Source: Lysobacter sp. cf310 (GTDB lineage: Bacteria > Pseudomonadota > Gammaproteobacteria > Xanthomonadales > Xanthomonadaceae). From it: DNA of 64,000 bases. The stretch lies in NCBI RefSeq assembly GCF_900114355.1, contig NZ_FOSS01000006.1:62001-126000 (forward strand), given 5' to 3'. Below, in pieces: positions 37,951 through 46,849 of this stretch. Position 1 is the stretch's first letter. Each line of letters starts with the position of its first letter. The position numbers and the translations under genes are program-made. The notes beneath the pieces are model-generated. The model searched no databases and was not told the origin of the DNA. It saw only the letters and a list, made by a program, of their open reading frames with translations.

Positions 37951-38628
37951 ATGAACGCCGTATCGACCGACGCGGCCCTGGCGTCGCCCGAGCGCCTGCG
38001 GCTGACCGAAATCTTCCTGTCCCTGCAAGGCGAAGCCCGCAGCATCGGCTGGCCGACCGTGTTCGTGCGCCTGACCGGCTGCCCCTTGCGCTGCCAGTAC
38101 TGCGACACCGCCTATGCCTTCCACGGCGGGCAGTGGTGGCAGATGGACGACGTCCTGGCCGAGGTCGCCCGTCACGGCGCGCGCCACGTCTGCGTGACCG
38201 GCGGCGAGCCGCTGGCGCAGAAGCGCTGCATCGGTCTGCTCAGCCGCTTGTGCGATGCCGGCTACGAGGTCTCGTTGGAAACCTCGGGCGCGATCGACAT
38301 CGCCGAGGTCGACCCGCGCGTGTCGCGCGTGCTCGACATCAAGACCCCGGATTCCAAGGAAGCGCACCGCAACCTGTGGAGCAACCTGGCCCTGTTGACC
38401 GCGCGCGACCAGGTCAAGCTGGTGATCTGCAGCCGCGAGGACTACGACTGGGCCAAGGACGTGGTCGCCCAGCATCGCCTGACCGAGGTCTGCGACGTGC
38501 TGTTCTCGCCCAGCTTCAGCCAGATCAAACCCAGCGACCTGGCCGACTGGATCGTCGCCGACCGCCTGCCGGTGCGTTTCCAGCTGCAGCTGCACAAGAT
38601 TCTTTGGAACGACGAGCCGGGGCGTTGA
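37951..38628 (+). CDS. queE: 7-carboxy-7-deazaguanine synthase QueE
   Basis: 225 residues, radical SAM. The 4Fe-4S motif CPLRCQYC (CX3CX2C) lies within GCPLRCQYCDTAYAF; CVTGGEPL is the SAM-binding glycine motif. Makes CDG from 6-carboxytetrahydropterin in the queuosine pathway. Followed by queC. Confidence 0.95.
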   Translation: MNAVSTDAALASPERLRLTEIFLSLQGEARSIGWPTVFVRLTGCPLRCQYCDTAYAFHGGQWWQMDDVLAEVARHGARHVCVTGGEPLAQKRCIGLLSRLCDAGYEVSLETSGAIDIAEVDPRVSRVLDIKTPDSKEAHRNLWSNLALLTARDQVKLVICSREDYDWAKDVVAQHRLTEVCDVLFSPSFSQIKPSDLADWIVADRLPVRFQLQLHKILWNDEPGR

Positions 38629-38632
38629 CGGC

Positions 38633-38747
38633 CGGGATTGGGGATTGGGGATTCGGGATTCGCAACAGCGGCTTCCGACTCCGCCGGATTCTGCGTTCTT
38701 CCCATCGCTCGCTTCGACCAATCCCTAATCCCCAATCTCGAATCCCG
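38633..38747. repeat. Imperfect inverted repeat of GGGATT units between queE and queC
   Basis: A 28-base arm at 38633-38660 built from CGGGATTGGGGATTGGGG-type units pairs with 38720-38747 with three mismatches around a 59-base loop. The right arm ends two bases before the queC ATG. GGGATTGGGGATTCGG sequences of this kind are common intergenic repeats in xanthomonads. Confidence 0.75.
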
Positions 38748-38749
38748 AA

Positions 38750-39448
38750 ATGAAAAAAGCCGTCGTCCTCGTCTCCGGTGGTATGGACTCCGCCGTCGTC
38801 ATCGCCATCGCGCGCGAGCAGGGCTACGCCGTGCATGCGCTGAGCGTGCGCTACGGCCAGCGCCATACCTCCGAACTCGACGCCGCCGCGCGCGTGGCCC
38901 AGTCCCTGGGCGCGGTCGCGCACAAGACCGTCAACGTCGACCTGCGCAGCATCGGCGGTTCGGCCCTGACCGACGAGGCGATTTCGGTGCCGCTGGACAC
39001 CGATCACCACCCGGTCGGCGTGGACGCCGCCAAGGACGACATCCCGGTCACCTATGTGCCCGCGCGCAACACCATCATGCTGTCGGTGGCGCTGGGCTGG
39101 GCCGAAGTGCTCGGCGCGGCCGACATCTACTGCGGCGTCAACGCGGTCGACTACTCGGGCTACCCCGACTGCCGCCCCGAATTCGTCGAGGCCTTCGAGC
39201 GCCTGGCCAACCTGGCCACCAAGGCCGGCGTCGAGGGCGCGGGCCTGCGCGTGCGCGCGCCGCTGCAGTACCTGAGCAAGGCCGACATCGTGCGCGAGGG
39301 CCTGCGCCTGGGCGTGGATTTCGCCCAGACCGTGTCCTGCTACCAGGCCGACGACGAGGGCCGCGCCTGCGGTCATTGCGACGCCTGCCGCCTGCGCGCC
39401 GAAGGCTTCGCCGCCGCCGGCGTGGCCGATCCCACGCGCTACGTCTGA
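38750..39448 (+). CDS. queC: 7-cyano-7-deazaguanine synthase QueC
   Basis: 232 residues. PP-loop ATPase with VSGGMDSAV at residues 8-16 and a C-terminal four-cysteine zinc site (C in SCYQAD, then CGHCDAC). Converts CDG to preQ0 with ATP and ammonia. The start follows directly on the GGGATT inverted repeat and has no ribosome site, so translation is unusual or the upstream structure matters. The N-terminus [14 protein letters not shown] is normal for the family. Confidence 0.95.
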   Translation: MKKAVVLVSGGMDSAVVIAIAREQGYAVHALSVRYGQRHTSELDAAARVAQSLGAVAHKTVNVDLRSIGGSALTDEAISVPLDTDHHPVGVDAAKDDIPVTYVPARNTIMLSVALGWAEVLGAADIYCGVNAVDYSGYPDCRPEFVEAFERLANLATKAGVEGAGLRVRAPLQYLSKADIVREGLRLGVDFAQTVSCYQADDEGRACGHCDACRLRAEGFAAAGVADPTRYV

Positions 39449-39539
39449 ACCGCCGAGCCGGCCTCGCAGGACTGGGGCCTGACTCCGCGACTAGGGCTTG
39501 TTAGAATGTCCGACTCCGGCGTGCCGCCGGCGTTGCACC

Positions 39540-39615
39540 GGGCCGTTAGCTCAGTCGGTAGAGCAGAAGACTTTTAATCTTTTGGTCGTAGGTTCGAATC
39601 CTACACGGCCCACCA
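39540..39615 (+). tRNA. tRNA-Lys (TTT anticodon)
   Basis: 76 bases with encoded CCA. Acceptor GGGCCGT pairs with ACGGCCC, discriminator A. D arm GCTCAGTCGGTAGAGC, anticodon loop CTTTTAA, T arm GTAGGTTCGAATCCTAC. All stems are intact. Confidence 0.98.
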
Positions 39616-39625
39616 AATACGCAAG

Positions 39626-39660
39626 ACGCCTGGGAGCGATCCCGGGCGTTTCGCTTTTTT
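39626..39660 (+). terminator. Intrinsic terminator after tRNA-Lys
   Basis: Ten-base stem ACGCCTGGGA/TCCCGGGCGT (one G-T wobble), GCGA loop, then TTTCGCTTTTTT. Eleven bases after the tRNA 3' end. Confidence 0.85.
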
Positions 39661-39702
39661 GGCTCTGGCCGAGCGCGCAAGAGGTCTGCGCTGGCGAAGC
39701 CC

Positions 39703-40581
39703 TCACACGCCCATCGCGATCTCCAGCAGCACGCGCCAGGCGTTCATGGGCAGCCAATCCTCGTAGCCGTCCCAGTGCGCGTACTGCGGCAGCTTCACCG
39801 TGTCGGGAATCTTCATGAAGGGCGTGCCCTGTTCGAGCTCGGCGGAAATCGCGGCCCTCAGGTCGCGCAGAAACCGCAGCTGATCCGCCACGCTGGTCCT
39901 GGGGCCCACGGGCGCGTTGTGGGCGTACATCACTTGCTCGAAGTCCAGCGCGTCCAGCTCGGCCAGGGTGCGTTCCCATTCGCGCGGAGAGAAATCGGGC
40001 ATGTAGGTGAAGGCCACCCGATGCGGCACCACCAGGTCGACGGTGTAGATCGTGCGCTCGCGCGGAAACCGGAACACGGTCATGCCTGCGCCGTGGTTCT
40101 CGCCGAAGTACAGCAGCTCGATACGGCTGCCGCCCAGCTTCAATTCCGACCTGGCCCCGGACCAGGTTTGGTCGGGCACGACCACGTCCGGACTGGGATG
40201 GCGCTTGAGCCAGTCCGCCGTGGCCGCGTGGCTGAGGACGGTGGCGCCCGCGGCCTTGAAGACCGCGCCGCCGCCGATGTGGTCGTAGTGGTTGTGCGAA
40301 TAGATGAGATATCGAATGGGCCGGTCGGTGACCTTGCGGATGGCCGCGAGCGAGGCGGCGGCGAAGTCCTGATCGAAGCTGTCCATGACCACCACGCCTT
40401 CGTCGGTGACCATGAAGGCGTTGAAGGCCATGCCCGCGCCGAAGCTGTATAAGCCGGGCGCGACCTCGGTGGTCCGGTAGGCCGGCTTGGCGGCCTGAGC
40501 CGAGCTGACCGGGCTGTAGGCGCCCGCGGCCAGAGCGAGGAGCAGCAACAACCTGGCGAGCGGGTTCGTGAGAGACATCAT
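39703..40581 (-). CDS. Secreted MBL-fold metallo-hydrolase
   Basis: 292 residues with a signal peptide (about 1-29). Zinc motif SHNHYDHIGGGAV; further ligands are expected in HAATAD, GENHGAG and MYAHNAPVG. The late PQYAHWDGYEDWLPMNAWRVL resembles the quinoprotein-relay / SoxH-like MBL group, related in look to alkyl-sulfatase-type enzymes. Substrate unknown. It probably forms an operon with the NTF2-like gene 51 bases upstream. Confidence 0.82.
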   Translation of the reverse strand: MMSLTNPLARLLLLLALAAGAYSPVSSAQAAKPAYRTTEVAPGLYSFGAGMAFNAFMVTDEGVVVMDSFDQDFAAASLAAIRKVTDRPIRYLIYSHNHYDHIGGGAVFKAAGATVLSHAATADWLKRHPSPDVVVPDQTWSGARSELKLGGSRIELLYFGENHGAGMTVFRFPRERTIYTVDLVVPHRVAFTYMPDFSPREWERTLAELDALDFEQVMYAHNAPVGPRTSVADQLRFLRDLRAAISAELEQGTPFMKIPDTVKLPQYAHWDGYEDWLPMNAWRVLLEIAMGV

Positions 40582-40632
40582 GGGCCGACTCCATAGCGCA
40601 GCTGCATAGAGCGGCAGCTCGGCGCCTTGCGT

Positions 40633-41052
40633 TCAAGGGATGCGCGTCACCTGCGCATAGGTGGCCAGCCAACGGCCGTCGCGCTTGGCCCAGACATAGG
40701 CCACGCGCAGGCGGCGCGTGTGCTGCTTGCCGTCCTGGGTCCAGTGCAGGTTCACCAGTCCGCCGATCACCGCGCCGTCGCCCCAGACCTTCCGCACCGG
40801 CTGTTCGATCGTGTACGGCTCGATCTTGAATCCGGGCAGGTGGAAGTCGGCGAGGAACTGCCGCTTGTCCTCCACCGACGCGTTCGAATTCACCAGCAGA
40901 TAGTCCTCGTCGACCAGCCGCGAGAGCGTGGCGACGTCGTTGTCGAATTGCGCGCGGTCGTAGTCCGCCACCGCCTGGGCCAGATCCGGCGGCAGCTCGG
41001 CCGCCAGCGCCGGCGATGCGCTCAGTACGAGCAGAAGCGTGGCTAGTCTCAT
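40633..41052 (-). CDS. Secreted NTF2-like (DUF4440-type) protein
   Basis: 139 residues; signal peptide 1-17 (LLVLSASPALA). The rest, from PDLAQAVADYDRAQFDNDVATLSRLVDEDYLLV to RWLATYAQVTRIP, has the cone-shaped NTF2 pattern of SnoaL/DUF4440 proteins. A GGAGA site supports the start at 41052. Divergent from the MocR regulator, which may control this gene and the MBL gene. Confidence 0.8.
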   Translation of the reverse strand: MRLATLLLVLSASPALAAELPPDLAQAVADYDRAQFDNDVATLSRLVDEDYLLVNSNASVEDKRQFLADFHLPGFKIEPYTIEQPVRKVWGDGAVIGGLVNLHWTQDGKQHTRRLRVAYVWAKRDGRWLATYAQVTRIP

Positions 41053-41186
41053 GACGGTCTCCGCGGATCGGTAGCGAGCTGGGCGGGCGCTGCAGCCGAT
41101 GGCCTGCGGCGATGTCCGGCGTCTGCGCCGTGGCGCCCACGTTGCCGTCGAGGCGGCTATGACACAATGACCACTAAGCCTGTTTC

Positions 41187-42692
41187 GTGGATAACCACTT
41201 GGGCAAGCGGTCCGCACGCGAGACCTTCGTACCCTTCGTCGCCGTCGCGGCGGATGCGCGCCCGCTCTATCGCCAGATCTACGACGGATACCGCGTGGCG
41301 ATACTCGAAGGCCGCTTGCGCGCGGGACAGCGCATCCCCTCGACCCGGGCGCTGGCCCTGGAGCTGGGCATCTCGCGCCTGCCGGTGCTGACCGCGTTCG
41401 AGCAACTGCTGCATGAGGGCTATCTGGAAGGGCGCTCAGGCTCCGGCACTTTCGTGGCGTCGTCCATACACGAGCTGCCGGCCACGGCCGCGTCGGCCGC
41501 GGGAGCGGCGCATCGGCGCGATTCGCGTGACCGCGCCATCGCCACGTCCTCCGCGTCGTCCAAGCCGCCGCAGGCGCGGGAACGCAAGGCCGAGTTCGGC
41601 GCGTTCCGGGTCAGCCTGCCCGCGCTGGATCAGTTTCCGAACCGGCTGTGGGCGCGCCTGGTCACGCGCCACGCGCGCGCCATGTCGGCCGAATCGATGG
41701 CCTACGGCGATCCCGCCGGTTACCTGCCGCTGCGTCACGCCGTGGCCGACTACCTGCGCACGGCGCGCGCCGTGGCCTGCGATGCCAGCCAGGTGCTGAT
41801 CGTGTCCGGGTCGCAGATGGCTCTGCATTTGTGCGCGCGCGTGCTGCTCAAGCCCGGCGACACGCTGTACTTCGAGGATCCCGGCTATCCCGGCGCCCGC
41901 ACGGCGCTGGCCGCGACCGGCGCGACGGTGCGGCCGGTGCCGGTGGATGCGGAAGGACTCGCGGTGCGGGCGATGCGCCCCGCGAAGGGCGGCGCGAGCG
42001 CGATCTACGTGACGCCGTCGCATCAGTACCCGCTGGGCGTGTCGATGAACGTGGCCCGGCGGCTGGCGCTGCTCGAATGGGCGCGGCGCCAGCGCGCCTG
42101 GATCGTCGAGGACGACTACGACAGCGACTATCGGTATTCCAGCCGCCCGCTGGGCGCCTTGCAGGGCATGAACGGCGCGGACCGGGTCATCTACACCGGC
42201 ACCTTCAGCAAGGTGCTGTTCCCGGCGCTGCGCATCGGCTATCTGGTCGCGCCGCCGTCGCTGGTGGGCGCGTTCCTCGCCCAGCGCCTGGCCCTGGATC
42301 TGTTCCCGCAGACCCTGGATCAGCTGGTGCTGACCGACTTTCTGTGCGAAGGCCATTTCGCCCGCCATGTGCGCCGCATGCGCGCGATCTACCAGGGCCG
42401 TCGGGACGCCCTGGTCGCGGAAATCGAACGGCGCCTCGGCGGCCTGTTGAGCATCGTCAACGCCGACGCGGGCATGCACCTGACGGCACGGTTGCCGGCG
42501 GGCTTCGACGACGCCGAAGTCGTGCGCCTTGCCCGCGCCCGAGGCATCAGCGCGATCGCGCTCTCCAGCTGCTATGTCGCCAACACCCGCGATCCCGGCC
42601 TGGTGTTGGGCTTCGGCGGCGTGCCGGAAGCGGACCTCGTCCGCGGCGTGCAGGCGCTGTCCCAGGTGCTGGCGGAGGTCGGTCGCCGCTGA
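41187..42692 (+). CDS. MocR/PdxR-type GntR regulator with aminotransferase domain
   Basis: 501 residues. N-terminal GntR winged helix (PLYRQIYDGYRVAILEGRLRAGQRIPSTRALALELGIS), then a class I aminotransferase domain from about residue 130. Lys342 in GTFSKVLFPALRIGY is the PLP-binding lysine, and VEDDYDSDYRYSSRPL is the classic cofactor region. Such regulators sense PLP or an amine. The GTG start is the longest plausible; the 134-base divergent region upstream would hold its operator. Target is probably the divergent NTF2-MBL pair. Confidence 0.87.
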   Translation: MDNHLGKRSARETFVPFVAVAADARPLYRQIYDGYRVAILEGRLRAGQRIPSTRALALELGISRLPVLTAFEQLLHEGYLEGRSGSGTFVASSIHELPATAASAAGAAHRRDSRDRAIATSSASSKPPQARERKAEFGAFRVSLPALDQFPNRLWARLVTRHARAMSAESMAYGDPAGYLPLRHAVADYLRTARAVACDASQVLIVSGSQMALHLCARVLLKPGDTLYFEDPGYPGARTALAATGATVRPVPVDAEGLAVRAMRPAKGGASAIYVTPSHQYPLGVSMNVARRLALLEWARRQRAWIVEDDYDSDYRYSSRPLGALQGMNGADRVIYTGTFSKVLFPALRIGYLVAPPSLVGAFLAQRLALDLFPQTLDQLVLTDFLCEGHFARHVRRMRAIYQGRRDALVAEIERRLGGLLSIVNADAGMHLTARLPAGFDDAEVVRLARARGISAIALSSCYVANTRDPGLVLGFGGVPEADLVRGVQALSQVLAEVGRR

Positions 42693-42749
42693 AGGTAGCG
42701 GCAGCGCCAGGACGACCCTGGGGCTGCGCCGCGCCGGCGGGCGTGCGGC

Positions 42750-43481
42750 TCAGGCGCAGGCCTCGAGGATCACGACCAGTTCGTCCGGCTTGTCGACCGG
42801 CACGTCGTGGCCGGCGTCGACTTCGTAGGCGCTCCAGCCCGGCGTGGTGCGCGCGTCTTGCAGCGCCTGCGCGAACGGGCCGTCCCAGCCGGTCGCGAGC
42901 ACGAAGGCTTTCTTGGGCAGGTCGCGATAGGCGCCGCCGACGCGCAGCCGTTGGGTGAAGGTGCCGGTGGGTTGCGGCGTGGCTTTGGCGTCGACCCGGG
43001 CGCGGTCCTGCTCGCGCAGGTAGTCGCCGGGCGAGGACGGCGGGACCGGCGTCATCGGCAGCGACGGGTCCAGCCAGGTGGCCAGGTCCGCGAAGCACTG
43101 CCCGTCCTCCGGGATGAAGGCTTCCAGATAGACGATCGAGGCGATGCGCGCGGCGATGCGCTCGGCCACGCCGGTGACCACGAAGCCGGAATAGGAATGG
43201 CCGACCAGCACGATGCCGTCGAGGTCGTTCCACAGGATCTCGTTGACCACGTCGTCGATATGGGTGTCGAGGTCGATCACGTGGCCGGGCAGGTGCGAGC
43301 GCTCGCCCAGGCCGCTGAGGGTGGGCACGTGCACGCGGTGCCCGCGTGCGCGCAGGCGCGCGGCCACGCCCGCCCAGGCCCAGGCGCCGGCCCAGGCGCC
43401 GTGCACGAGCACGAAGGTGGCGCCGGCGGGCGCGGCTGGGGTGGCGGTGTGCGGATCGGCGTTGCGCGGCTGGCTGGACAT
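42750..43481 (-). CDS. Alpha/beta-hydrolase, EstC / pyrethroid-hydrolase-like
   Basis: 243 residues. TFVLVHGAWAGAWAW at the N-terminus, nucleophile in LVGHSYSGFV, and C-terminal DAGHDVPVDKPDELV with the catalytic histidine. This pattern matches salicylate-esterase/EstC-type hydrolases. AGGAAG site before the ATG at 43481. Divergent from a LysR gene with 96 bases between starts, so probably its target. Confidence 0.85.
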   Translation of the reverse strand: MSSQPRNADPHTATPAAPAGATFVLVHGAWAGAWAWAGVAARLRARGHRVHVPTLSGLGERSHLPGHVIDLDTHIDDVVNEILWNDLDGIVLVGHSYSGFVVTGVAERIAARIASIVYLEAFIPEDGQCFADLATWLDPSLPMTPVPPSSPGDYLREQDRARVDAKATPQPTGTFTQRLRVGGAYRDLPKKAFVLATGWDGPFAQALQDARTTPGWSAYEVDAGHDVPVDKPDELVVILEACA

Positions 43482-43577
43482 GAGAGCTTCCTGTGGAGGT
43501 TGATGTCTTGCGACGCTATCGCCGCGGCCCCATCCTGGACCAGCCAATTTTCTTGCTGGCGCCCATTAGGAAACCGA

Positions 43578-44450
43578 ATGGCGACAGGCGTACGCGATAT
43601 CGACATAGCCCTGCTGCGCGCCTTCGTGGCGGTGGTGAGCACGGGCAGTATGACCGCCGCCGCGCGCGTGGTGCATTTGAGCCAGGGCGCGGTGAGCCAG
43701 CAGATCAAGCGTCTGGAAGGCCTGCTCGACGCCATCCTGTTCGATCGCGGCGGCGACAGCCTCAAGCCCACGCCCGCCGGCCAACGTCTGCTCGCGCATG
43801 CGCAGCGTTTGATCTCGCTCAACGACGAAGTGGTGCGCGCGATGCGCGGCGCCGACGAACCCGGCGAGATCCGCCTGGGCGTGGCCCACGACGTCGCCGA
43901 ACTGATGGCGCCGACGGTGTTCCAGGAGTTCCGCCGCCGCCATCCGGAGGTGCAGCTGACCTTGCTCAGCGACAACAACCAGAGCATGCGCGAGCTGTTG
44001 CGCGGCGGGCAGGTCGATCTGGCCCTGTTGGCCGAACGCGAGCCGGGGCAGGGCGAGGAACTGCTGCTCAGCGACGATCTGGTGTGGGTGGGCGCGCGCG
44101 GCGGCGAGGCGCCGCGACGCCGGCCGTTGCCGGTCGCGGTCTGCCACGAAGAGCGTTGCGGTGTGCGCGCGGCGACCATCGAGGCGCTGGGCCATGCGGG
44201 CATACCCTGGCGTCCGATCGGCCACCTCGGCCATCTGGAATCGGTGACCGGCACGATCGAGGCCGACATGGCGGTGTCGACCTTCCTCGCCAACAGCGTG
44301 CCCGATGGTCTGGACGTGCTGCGCGAGCACGGTCTACCGGCCTTGCCGCACTACTACGTCAATCTGCGTCGCCTGCCCGGCGCGAACGGCGACGCGCTGC
44401 GCACGCTCGAAGACTGCATACGCGAGGGCTTCGCGCGCGGCGAGGCTTGA
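43578..44450 (+). CDS. LysR-family transcriptional regulator
   Basis: 290 residues. N-terminal winged HTH (ALLRAFVAVVSTGSMTAAARVVHLSQGAVSQQIKRLE), then a periplasmic-binding-protein-like effector domain from about residue 92 (EIRLGVAHDVAELMAP). AGGAAA site. Likely controls the divergent hydrolase; ligand unknown. Confidence 0.9.
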   Translation: MATGVRDIDIALLRAFVAVVSTGSMTAAARVVHLSQGAVSQQIKRLEGLLDAILFDRGGDSLKPTPAGQRLLAHAQRLISLNDEVVRAMRGADEPGEIRLGVAHDVAELMAPTVFQEFRRRHPEVQLTLLSDNNQSMRELLRGGQVDLALLAEREPGQGEELLLSDDLVWVGARGGEAPRRRPLPVAVCHEERCGVRAATIEALGHAGIPWRPIGHLGHLESVTGTIEADMAVSTFLANSVPDGLDVLREHGLPALPHYYVNLRRLPGANGDALRTLEDCIREGFARGEA

Positions 44451-44733
44451 GCGATTGCTCGGCGGTAGCTGGCGGCTGCGAGGCTGCCGGCGCGCGGGAC
44501 CCAGGACGGTCTGCCGTGAGATCGGCCCATGCGACGCGTCTGTTACCGGCAAGCCGCGCGGGCGACGTTGGATGCGCAGTTGTCTTGCGCGATTTGGCAT
44601 CGCCCATCAACGACTGTCCCCCTGAAAGGAGGTTTGCGCCGAAGCGCGCGCGGTTTGCGCTGAAACGCGCGCTAGCTCCCTGGACTTCGATGCCCGCATG
44701 GCGGAGAGTTTTTCGCTGGCTTCGGAGCCCGAA

Positions 44734-45837
44734 ATGAAGACATCCCGCATGGCCGTGGCCATCCTCGCCGCGATGATGACGACGCCCGCGATGGCGGGCG
44801 AATGGTGGCTGGTGTTCATGGGCGGCGAGAAGCCCGGGCGCCTGATCGTGGCGGTCGACGAGGCCTTTCTCGACCCGGTGCCCTTCGCCAAGAACACCTA
44901 CAAGCTGGAAACCTTCTCGCTGATGGAGCATCCGAAGTCGCCCGATTCGGTCACCTCCAACATCTTCATCGATTGCGACCGGAAGACGTTGGAGGAAAAG
45001 CTGATTCAGGTCTCGCCGCGCGACGATTTCATCCAGACCGTGCCCGACCAGCCCGCGCATCCGCCCAAGGATGCGGTCGGCCACAAGCTGGTCGAGTTCG
45101 CCTGCGAGATGGGGCCGAAGAATCAGGCCGAGCGGAAGGCCATGCGCGCGCTCAACAACAGCGAGCGCGGCTTGCTGTTCATGGGGCCGCTTACGACGTC
45201 CGACATCCGCGAGTTCGCCTGGAAGAACTTCTGGAACGACGGCAAGCGCCCGGTGGTCGCCAGCAAGCGGTCCAAGCAGGAGATCGACGCGAAGATGGCC
45301 GAGCTCGCGACGCGCAGGACCGCGGCGCTCGCGCAAGCCAACGCCATCGCCGGTCAGGTTGTGGAGGCCGACAAGCGCGACCAACAGCGCACCGCGGACG
45401 TGATGGAACTGACCGCCGCCAACGCGGCCATCGTCAAGGCGCGCAAAAGGCGCGAGCCCAGCGCGGTGCGTGGCGCGCTCGACCCCTGGATCGGGCGCGG
45501 AGAAACCGAACTGGTCGGCGCCTGGGGCCGGCCGACCCACTTCGAGGACCAGGGCGCCCGGCGCTTCCTGCATTACTACCGGACCGGCGTCCTGCTGGGC
45601 CCCGATCCGTCGCAGGGCTGCGGGGCGGGCAACATGTATGTGCCCGATCCGAATTCCAGGAACGGCGGCATGATGTGCGTGGGCGGCGCACCGCCGCGAT
45701 CGGAAACCCAGGTCGACTGCACCGCCATCTTCGAGATCCGGGACGGTGCCATCATCGATTTCGTCACCAAAGGCCAGAGTCTGCAAAGCCTGAGCTACAG
45801 CAACAGCTGCAGCGCGGTGTTCGGTCAATCGAACTGA
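44734..45837 (+). CDS. Secreted protein of unknown function
   Basis: 367 residues with a signal peptide (1-21, cut after PAMA). Residues about 25-150 look like a compact domain with CEMGPK and IDCDRK cysteines; about 185-250 is charged and helical (KQEIDAKMAELATRRTAALAQANAIAG); the last 110 residues contain LVGAWGRPTHFEDQGARRFLHYYR and several Cys. The C-terminal part resembles small outer-membrane-assembly-type lipoprotein folds, but I do not recognise a family. Its last 13 bases overlap the convergent next gene. Confidence 0.7.
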   Translation: MKTSRMAVAILAAMMTTPAMAGEWWLVFMGGEKPGRLIVAVDEAFLDPVPFAKNTYKLETFSLMEHPKSPDSVTSNIFIDCDRKTLEEKLIQVSPRDDFIQTVPDQPAHPPKDAVGHKLVEFACEMGPKNQAERKAMRALNNSERGLLFMGPLTTSDIREFAWKNFWNDGKRPVVASKRSKQEIDAKMAELATRRTAALAQANAIAGQVVEADKRDQQRTADVMELTAANAAIVKARKRREPSAVRGALDPWIGRGETELVGAWGRPTHFEDQGARRFLHYYRTGVLLGPDPSQGCGAGNMYVPDPNSRNGGMMCVGGAPPRSETQVDCTAIFEIRDGAIIDFVTKGQSLQSLSYSNSCSAVFGQSN

Positions 45838-46643
45838 GGGCGGTGGCGGCGATTGGCCCGATCCGCGCGGTCTGGCCGACGCGCGCCCGCCTGGTGTGCG
45901 CGTTCCAAGCTGGCATACCTCGCGGCCTCGCGCGCGTCGGAACGCTCGTGGGCGAAGCGCTCGTCCAGGTCGCCGCGGGTGCCCATGAAGCGGCTGACCG
46001 CATCCCCCACCAGGGCCACGCCGGCGATCGCCACGATCCACAGCAGGGTTTCGCGCGCGCCGCGTTGCAGGGACAGCCGCCAGCGTTCGAAGCGGCCCTG
46101 CAGGCGGCGCCCGGCGAACACATACAGGGCCAGCAACAGCAGCGGCGGCGCGACGAAGATCGCGTTGTAGATCAGCAGCAGCGGTAGCCACTGCCAGAAC
46201 GCGAGCGGGGCCGATGTCATCAGGGCGATCGCGGCGAAGTAGGGCAAGGCGGTGACCATCTCGATCGCGGTCACCGTCATCCCCAGCAGGACCATGCCGA
46301 TCAGGCCGCCGACGCGCGGCTGCGGCTGTTCGGGCGCGTGCTTGCCCTGCTTGGGCGCGAAGATGCCGTAGCCCAGCATGCCCAGCCCTAGCGCGAGCTG
46401 CAGCGCCAGCACCAGCGGATGATCGAAGGCGGCGTCGTAGCGCTCGACCGTGGCGCCCAGGCCCAGCATCAGGGCGATGCCCAGCGCGGTGTAGGCGACG
46501 GCGATGCCCGCGATGTAGGCCAACAGACGCGGCGCCGCGCCGGGGCGCGCCATCCACCACAGCGCGACGGCCAGGGCGGACGGATTGACGCTGTCGATGA
46601 CGGCCAGCCCCAGTACCGGCAGTGCGATATCGGTCATGCGCAT
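45825..46643 (-). CDS. GAP-family (Sap/SfLAP-like) membrane protein
   Basis: 272 residues, about six membrane helices. VIDSVNPSALAVALWWM near the N-terminus is typical of this transporter-like family, first seen in mycobacterial glycopeptidolipid export. The last 45 residues are hydrophilic and Arg/Ala-rich, likely extra-membrane. Substrate unknown. 3' ends overlap with the preceding secreted-protein gene. Confidence 0.7.
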   Translation of the reverse strand: MRMTDIALPVLGLAVIDSVNPSALAVALWWMARPGAAPRLLAYIAGIAVAYTALGIALMLGLGATVERYDAAFDHPLVLALQLALGLGMLGYGIFAPKQGKHAPEQPQPRVGGLIGMVLLGMTVTAIEMVTALPYFAAIALMTSAPLAFWQWLPLLLIYNAIFVAPPLLLLALYVFAGRRLQGRFERWRLSLQRGARETLLWIVAIAGVALVGDAVSRFMGTRGDLDERFAHERSDAREAARYASLERAHQAGARRPDRADRANRRHRPQFD

Positions 46644-46703
46644 CCGATCGCGACGAGTGGACGTGGATTGTGCCGGAAGCCGGCGGGCATCGGTGCCTAC
46701 GGG

Positions 46704-46740
46704 TTGCGCGACCGCAGCAGCGAAACGACGGGTCGCGCAA
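46704..46740. other. Inverted repeat in a divergent promoter region
   Basis: TTGCGCGACC and its complement GGTCGCGCAA, 17 bases apart, in the 206-base gap between divergent genes. Could be an operator or a leader hairpin. TATCGT at about 46801 is a possible -10 for the rightward gene. Confidence 0.4.
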
Positions 46741-46849
46741 AGCCCGCGGCCTGGCTGCCCGCGCGTCGCGCTCGCGATTGTCGAAGACCTGGACAGCGTC
46801 TATCGTGACCGACGCCCCCGCGGCATCCATCCCCCTCGAAAGGACTCCC

